This document shows positions 4,834-7,791 of a stretch of DNA of 7,791 nt, piece after piece. The first letter of the stretch is position 1. Every line of letters starts with the position of its first letter. Made by a program: the position numbers and the translations under genes. The notes beneath the pieces were generated by a model, which made no database searches, was not told where the DNA came from, and saw only the letters and a list, made by a program, of their open reading frames with translations. This DNA is from Rickettsiales bacterium (GTDB lineage: Bacteria; Pseudomonadota; Alphaproteobacteria; TMED109): assembly GCA_002689905.1 (NCBI GenBank), contig NZIN01000037.1, positions 1 through 7,791 on the forward strand, read 5' to 3'.

Positions 4834-5223
4834 TTACACTTCTGCATTTAACTTAAAAAATTTCTTAACTTTTTGATTGCTATCCTTTCTTCTGTAAGCG
4901 ATAACACAATGCTCCCCGCAATATGGTTTCCCAGGAATAGTTGGTTTTCCACAGAAGTAGAAGTCAGTATCTCCTGGATGTCCAATAGGCCATTTACAAC
5001 CGCTCATATTTGGTACTAATGAGGATATTTTCATGTCTTTGCTTTTACTTAATTTACTTGCAGTTGTAGAGCTTTTTTTTGAAAGGCCTAACCTATTTGC
5101 TTTACCTATTACGGCATTCCTACTAACATTTCTCAACTTATTGGCAATATCCCTTGCGGAAACTCCTTGCCCCCATAGTTTAGAAAGTTTATCAACTTTT
5201 TCTTTGGTCCAATAATTTTTCAT
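4834..5223 (-). CDS. gcrA: GcrA-type cell cycle regulator
   Basis: GcrA is an alphaproteobacterial transcription factor that binds the primary sigma factor domain of RNA polymerase and activates promoters carrying GANTC sites methylated by CcrM. The N-terminal helix-turn-helix domain (residues 1-48) has the diagnostic W-T-E-V pattern, LSKLW..G.SA..IA..L and SRNAVIGKANRLGL. A short Ser/Lys-rich linker (about 49-72) leads to the conserved C-terminal domain: GCKWPIG (75-81), FCGKP (90-94) and YCGEH (101-105), ending in AYR. At 129 aa it is shorter than the Caulobacter protein (about 173), the difference being in the linker. No ribosome binding site is visible before the ATG. The gene converges on popZ and diverges from the ABC exporter gene across 38 nt. 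Confidence 0.93.
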   Translation of the reverse strand: MKNYWTKEKVDKLSKLWGQGVSARDIANKLRNVSRNAVIGKANRLGLSKKSSTTASKLSKSKDMKISSLVPNMSGCKWPIGHPGDTDFYFCGKPTIPGKPYCGEHCVIAYRRKDSNQKVKKFFKLNAEV

Positions 5224-5261
5224 GTTTTTTATTAATTAAAAGAATATAATATATTACAATA
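5224..5261. promoter_or_regulatory. Compact divergent promoter region between gcrA and the ABC exporter gene
   Basis: In 38 bases, TATAAT (5245-5250) on the plus strand stands 11 nt before the exporter ATG. On the minus strand TATT/TATA-type hexamers about 20-30 nt before the gcrA ATG could serve as its -10. Any -35 for the exporter would fall within the gcrA start codon region. No GANTC site is present here, so there is no sign that gcrA controls itself through CcrM methylation in this gap. Confidence 0.4.
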
Positions 5262-5546
5262 ATGTTAAAAAAGCAAAATAGATTATCAACCTTATTTCTT
5301 TACATAAAGCTTTTGAAAAAATGGGGTGCTAGACAGAAAAGAAATTTTATAATAGCAAACATATTTATGGTTTTAGTTGCTGTAGCAACATCGATGTATC
5401 CATTAATTATAGATTTCGCCTTTGATGTAATTTCTGATAAAAACAAGAAACATGTTTTTTTTTTTACCTTTATTTATTCTAGGAATAACTATTACAAAAG
5501 GTATAGCTCACTATTTTCAAACAATTTATGTTGGACTAATAGCTAA
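5262..5546 (+). pseudogene. ABC exporter, N-terminal fragment before the frameshift
   Basis: This frame codes the first part of the exporter described in the next entry: a basic cytoplasmic N-terminus (about residues 1-27, with KWGARQKRN) and the first membrane helix (about 29-52, ending MYPLIIDFAFD, typical of type IV exporters). The true protein sequence ends around His64 and Val65, where a run of eleven T begins (5455-5465). After that this frame reads about 29 unrelated residues and stops at 5546. With one T fewer, the reading passes smoothly into the downstream frame, giving one protein of 583 aa. So this is not a separate gene: it is a split gene, a sequencing or assembly error, or a site of slippage. 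The ATG at 5262 has no ribosome binding site. Confidence 0.85.
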
Positions 5547-7014
5547 TGGTATAATAAAAGATATACAATTAAACTTATATAAAAAGGTTTTAAATTTTGA
5601 CGCTATTATATTTAATAAGCAGAATTCAGGATCGTTACAATCAAGGTTCATAAATGACTTAAATATCTTAAAAGAGTCTATAATAAGAACTCTTAATAAT
5701 TTAATACGAGACCTATTAACTTTAATAGGCTTAATAGTTAGTATGTTATACTTAGATTGGGTATTAACTTTATGTGTTATATTTGTTTATCCGTTATGTA
5801 TAAAACCTGTTATAAGTATTGGGAAAAACACCAGAAAGATCTCCTTAAAACTGCAAAAAAAAATATCTGATGCTAGTGCTTTTTTAAGTGAAAGCTTCTC
5901 AGCAATCAGAGTTATTAAAACTTATAATTTAGAGGAATTACAAAAAAAAGCTGCTAAAAATAAATTTGAAGAAATTTATGAAGGAAATATTAAAATTATT
6001 AAAACTAGAGCTAGGATAGAGCCTACTTTAGAAATAATTGGAGGTTTAGCAATATCCATTGTTTTAGTGTTGGCAGGAATGAGAATTTTAAATAATGATT
6101 CAGATTTTGGTTCTTTTACAGGGTTTTTAAGCGCATTGTTAATTGCTGTCCAACCAGCTAGGGCATTAGGTACTTTAAATACAATTTTACAAGAAGGTGC
6201 AGCATCCTTGTTGAGGTTGGAAGAATTATTAAATAAGAAAAGCTCGATTGATGTTTCTAATGGAAATAAAGTTATTAAATATGTAAAAGGACAATTAACT
6301 TTTAGAAATATAAGTTTCAATTATAGTAGACAAAACACAACTCTAAAAAATATTAATTGTGAAATTAAACAAGGAGAAGTTGTAGTTATTGTAGGAGCTA
6401 ATGGTTCAGGGAAATCAACTTTTATAAATTTAATACCAAGACTAATGGATCCAACTAAAGGAAATGTTTACCTGGATGGCATGAATATAAAAAAGTTTGA
6501 TATTAAGAACCTAAGAGACCACATAGCATTAGTTTCTCAAGACGTCATATTATTTGATAGTTCTATTCTAAAAAACATTGCAGTTGCAAATCCTAATGCC
6601 TCTAAACTAGAGATTATTGAGGCTTGCAAAAAAGCTGATGCACATGATTTTATTTGTAGTTTTAAAAAATCATACTACACAAAAGTCGGTGATAGGGGTT
6701 TGAATTTATCTGGAGGAGAAAGACAAAAAATTTCTATTGCTAGAGCTTTAATAAAAAAACCAAAAATTTTATTGCTTGATGAAGCTACAAGTGCATTAGA
6801 TAATAGTTCAGAGTCAAAGGTAAGTAAAACGTTGAGTGATTTAAAAAATAATATTACTACTATTACTGTAGCACATAGACTGAGTACTATAGTAGAGGCA
6901 AAGAGGATATTATATTTTAATAATGGAAGAATATTAGCAGACGGAAATCATAATACACTTATAAAAAATAATTTAAAATATAAAAATCACTTTTTAAGCA
7001 CTTTTAAAAAATAA
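5452..7014 (+). CDS. MsbA-like ABC exporter (fused permease and ATPase), main part after the frameshift
   Basis: A half-transporter that works as a homodimer in the inner membrane, related to lipid A flippase MsbA and multidrug exporters; the substrate cannot be read from the sequence. Numbering from 5452: membrane helices occupy about 5-30, 83-118 and 192-235, with the coupling-helix region between. The ATPase domain (about 280-515) has Tyr291 (A-loop), Walker A GANGSGKST (315-323), Q-loop Gln363, signature LSGGE (419-423), Walker B ILLLDE (439-444, Glu444 catalytic), D-loop SALD (447-450) and switch His475. All catalytic residues are intact, so the ATPase is not decaying. The ATG at 5452 is unlikely to be the real start: the first membrane helix is encoded upstream in another frame (5262 on) and the T11 run joins them. 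The restored length, 583 aa, equals that of typical MsbA. It converges on the phosphatase gene with a 4-nt gap. Confidence 0.93.
   Translation: MFFFLPLFILGITITKGIAHYFQTIYVGLIANGIIKDIQLNLYKKVLNFDAIIFNKQNSGSLQSRFINDLNILKESIIRTLNNLIRDLLTLIGLIVSMLYLDWVLTLCVIFVYPLCIKPVISIGKNTRKISLKLQKKISDASAFLSESFSAIRVIKTYNLEELQKKAAKNKFEEIYEGNIKIIKTRARIEPTLEIIGGLAISIVLVLAGMRILNNDSDFGSFTGFLSALLIAVQPARALGTLNTILQEGAASLLRLEELLNKKSSIDVSNGNKVIKYVKGQLTFRNISFNYSRQNTTLKNINCEIKQGEVVVIVGANGSGKSTFINLIPRLMDPTKGNVYLDGMNIKKFDIKNLRDHIALVSQDVILFDSSILKNIAVANPNASKLEIIEACKKADAHDFICSFKKSYYTKVGDRGLNLSGGERQKISIARALIKKPKILLLDEATSALDNSSESKVSKTLSDLKNNITTITVAHRLSTIVEAKRILYFNNGRILADGNHNTLIKNNLKYKNHFLSTFKK
5455..5465 (+). repeat. T11 homopolymer at the frameshift point of the ABC exporter gene
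   Basis: Eleven consecutive T lie exactly where the exporter's reading frame must move. Ten T would give His-Val-Phe-Phe-Leu-Pro and an uninterrupted 583-codon frame. Other genes in the window contain runs of nine or ten identical bases and remain open, for example T10 at 2644-2653 in the hydrolase gene. This run is the longest I saw and the only one that breaks a gene. Confidence 0.9.
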
Positions 7015-7018
7015 AATA

Positions 7019-7687
7019 TTATTCTCTCTTAAAAATAAAATTTATTAAAGCATCTAAAATGGAGTTGACTTTAAAACTTTTTTTTAAAGCTTGTTTATCA
7101 TAATCTTTATTTAGCCATTTAATTAAATCAGACTTATTACTAATTCCTTTTTTAATTAGCTGTGAAAAAAAATAATCTAGTATTCCAGTTTTTGCATATT
7201 TAATATGTAGATGTTTAATCGTTAATTGTTTAACTGCTTTTGATAAAGAGTAGTTTTTTTTAAATATTAAGTATAATGCAGCTGCTAATCCTGCTCTATC
7301 TGCTCCAGACTTGCAGTGCATCAAACAGGGGTAATCAATTTTATTTAAGAGCTCATTAAAACCTAATAATTTATCTTTATCAGGAATATCTCTAGAAGAT
7401 ATAGGAAAATTATATATTTTTATTTTATTTTTTTTACAAAAATCATTTTCAAGGTAAAAAGACGAACAGTGTCTTTCACCTCTAAGGTTTATGATACTTT
7501 TAATTTTATAATCTTGTATATCATTTTTAATTTGATATGGATAGGGTTGATTACTTCTATACATCTGTCCAGGAAGTTCCTCCCATGATCTCCATACAAG
7601 TCTGAATAAACCATGATCAGAAAAAGTAGAATCAAGGTAGGACATAAATTTGTTATAAAATCCTTTAGTATTTCCTCTAATCCACAT
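7019..7687 (-). CDS. Dual-specificity/tyrosine phosphatase-like protein
   Basis: A Cys-based phosphatase of the protein tyrosine/dual-specificity superfamily (222 aa). The signature P-loop is HCKSGADRAG (residues 124-133): His124, nucleophile Cys125, then five residues and Arg131. Before it stand the family's MYRSNQP (42-48), the strand-turn IINLRGE (65-71) and PISSRDIPD (95-103), whose Asp100 or Asp103 may be the general acid. This N-terminal YRS.QP...INLRGE pattern is shared by small bacterial dual-specificity phosphatases. Members act on phosphotyrosine or phosphothreonine, inositol phosphates or other phosphoesters; the target is unknown here. No signal peptide is seen, so it is probably cytoplasmic. 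The C-terminal third (about 145-222) is Lys-rich and helical. There is no ribosome binding site before the ATG. It lies tail to tail with the ABC exporter, with 4 nt between stops. Confidence 0.87.
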   Translation of the reverse strand: MWIRGNTKGFYNKFMSYLDSTFSDHGLFRLVWRSWEELPGQMYRSNQPYPYQIKNDIQDYKIKSIINLRGERHCSSFYLENDFCKKNKIKIYNFPISSRDIPDKDKLLGFNELLNKIDYPCLMHCKSGADRAGLAAALYLIFKKNYSLSKAVKQLTIKHLHIKYAKTGILDYFFSQLIKKGISNKSDLIKWLNKDYDKQALKKSFKVNSILDALINFIFKRE

Positions 7688-7771
7688 AATTATTTTATAG
7701 ACTATAATTAAAAAATAGCACTATTATTTTTATTATTTTGTCAGACATAATATAAATGATATGTTTTAGTT
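7688..7771. promoter_or_regulatory. Divergent intergenic region with a candidate rightward promoter and an AT-rich dyad
   Basis: On the plus strand, TTGTCA (7738-7743, 5 of 6 to the -35 consensus) and TATGTT (7760-7765, 4 of 6 to -10) are spaced 16 nt and end 6 nt before an ATG at 7772. On the side of the phosphatase gene, TTATAG-A-CTATAA (7695-7707) is a perfect 6-bp dyad that ends 7 nt before the ATG at 7687 and overlaps TATAAA on the minus strand (7699-7694). It could be a -10 or an operator, but it is entirely AT-rich apart from one G-C pair. Confidence 0.35.
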
Positions 7772-7791
7772 ATGAAAAAAAATAATAAACA
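7772..7791 (+). CDS. Possible start of a gene cut by the right edge
   Basis: An ATG at 7772 opens a frame reading Met-Lys-Lys-Asn-Asn-Lys that is still open at the end of the window. A basic start of this kind is common for signal peptides, but six codons cannot identify a product. Support comes from the promoter-like pair just upstream and the absence of any other explanation for the divergent gap. No ribosome binding site is present. Confidence 0.3.

Noticed and set aside
4818..4848. Inverted repeat AATGCA...TGCATT with inner GTAA/TTAC spanning the popZ and gcrA stop codons, as a two-way terminator
   Set aside because: The stem is AT-rich and asymmetrically bulged and no T-tract follows on either strand, so a terminator call is not supported.
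5033..5215. Open plus-strand frame of 60 codons opposite gcrA
   Set aside because: The Leu-rich product mirrors the helix-turn-helix coding sequence of gcrA, which is clearly the real gene.
5976..6320. Open minus-strand frame of 114 codons opposite the ABC exporter
   Set aside because: It is antisense to conserved permease and ATPase sequence and has no start signals or family features.
1..7791. CRISPR arrays, transposase genes, tRNA genes, toxin-antitoxin or restriction genes
   Set aside because: No regularly spaced repeats, transposase-like frames, cloverleaf sequences or recognisable defence domains were seen on either strand.

Overview
The window is a densely packed, very AT-rich stretch of bacterial chromosome. 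A PopZ-type polar organizer next to a GcrA-type cell-cycle regulator places it in the Alphaproteobacteria. The strong AT bias, tiny intergenic gaps and an Amt ammonium transporter suggest a streamlined, possibly marine, lineage; that last step is inference. I see no tRNA, rRNA, CRISPR array, insertion sequence or recognisable defence system.

Left part (1-1334, minus strand): the 5' end of an ammonium transporter gene with a TTG start, then upstream of it a separate three-gene unit of small membrane proteins (134, 67 and 97 aa) that ends in an intrinsic terminator. The 134 aa and 67 aa proteins share a related C-terminal module (membrane helix, then RY...T...G...YDRF..KL). The longer one also has a phage-like N-terminal module. 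An RNA hairpin sits directly against the ribosome binding site of the second gene.

Middle (1386-4092, minus strand): a tight operon, read from 4092 down to 1386, of an unknown helical 101 aa protein, a CsgA/C-factor-like short-chain dehydrogenase, an epoxide-hydrolase-type alpha/beta hydrolase and a peptide deformylase with a variant motif 2. Gaps are 3, 1 and 3 nt. Divergent from it lies a probable small acidic protein, followed by popZ on the plus strand. popZ converges on gcrA with one base between the stop codons.

Right part (5224-7791): gcrA is divergent from an MsbA-like ABC exporter gene, which is split by a frameshift exactly at a run of eleven T. The exporter converges on a gene for a Cys-X5-Arg phosphatase of the dual-specificity type. 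The last 20 bases may be the start of another plus-strand gene behind a plausible promoter.

The cell-cycle pair gcrA/popZ and the four-gene operon are the best-supported functional units. The most unusual signals are the T11 frameshift, the duplicated RY/YDRF membrane module and its hairpin-controlled second gene. Nothing here proves a new system; the three-gene membrane unit is the best candidate for something undescribed.
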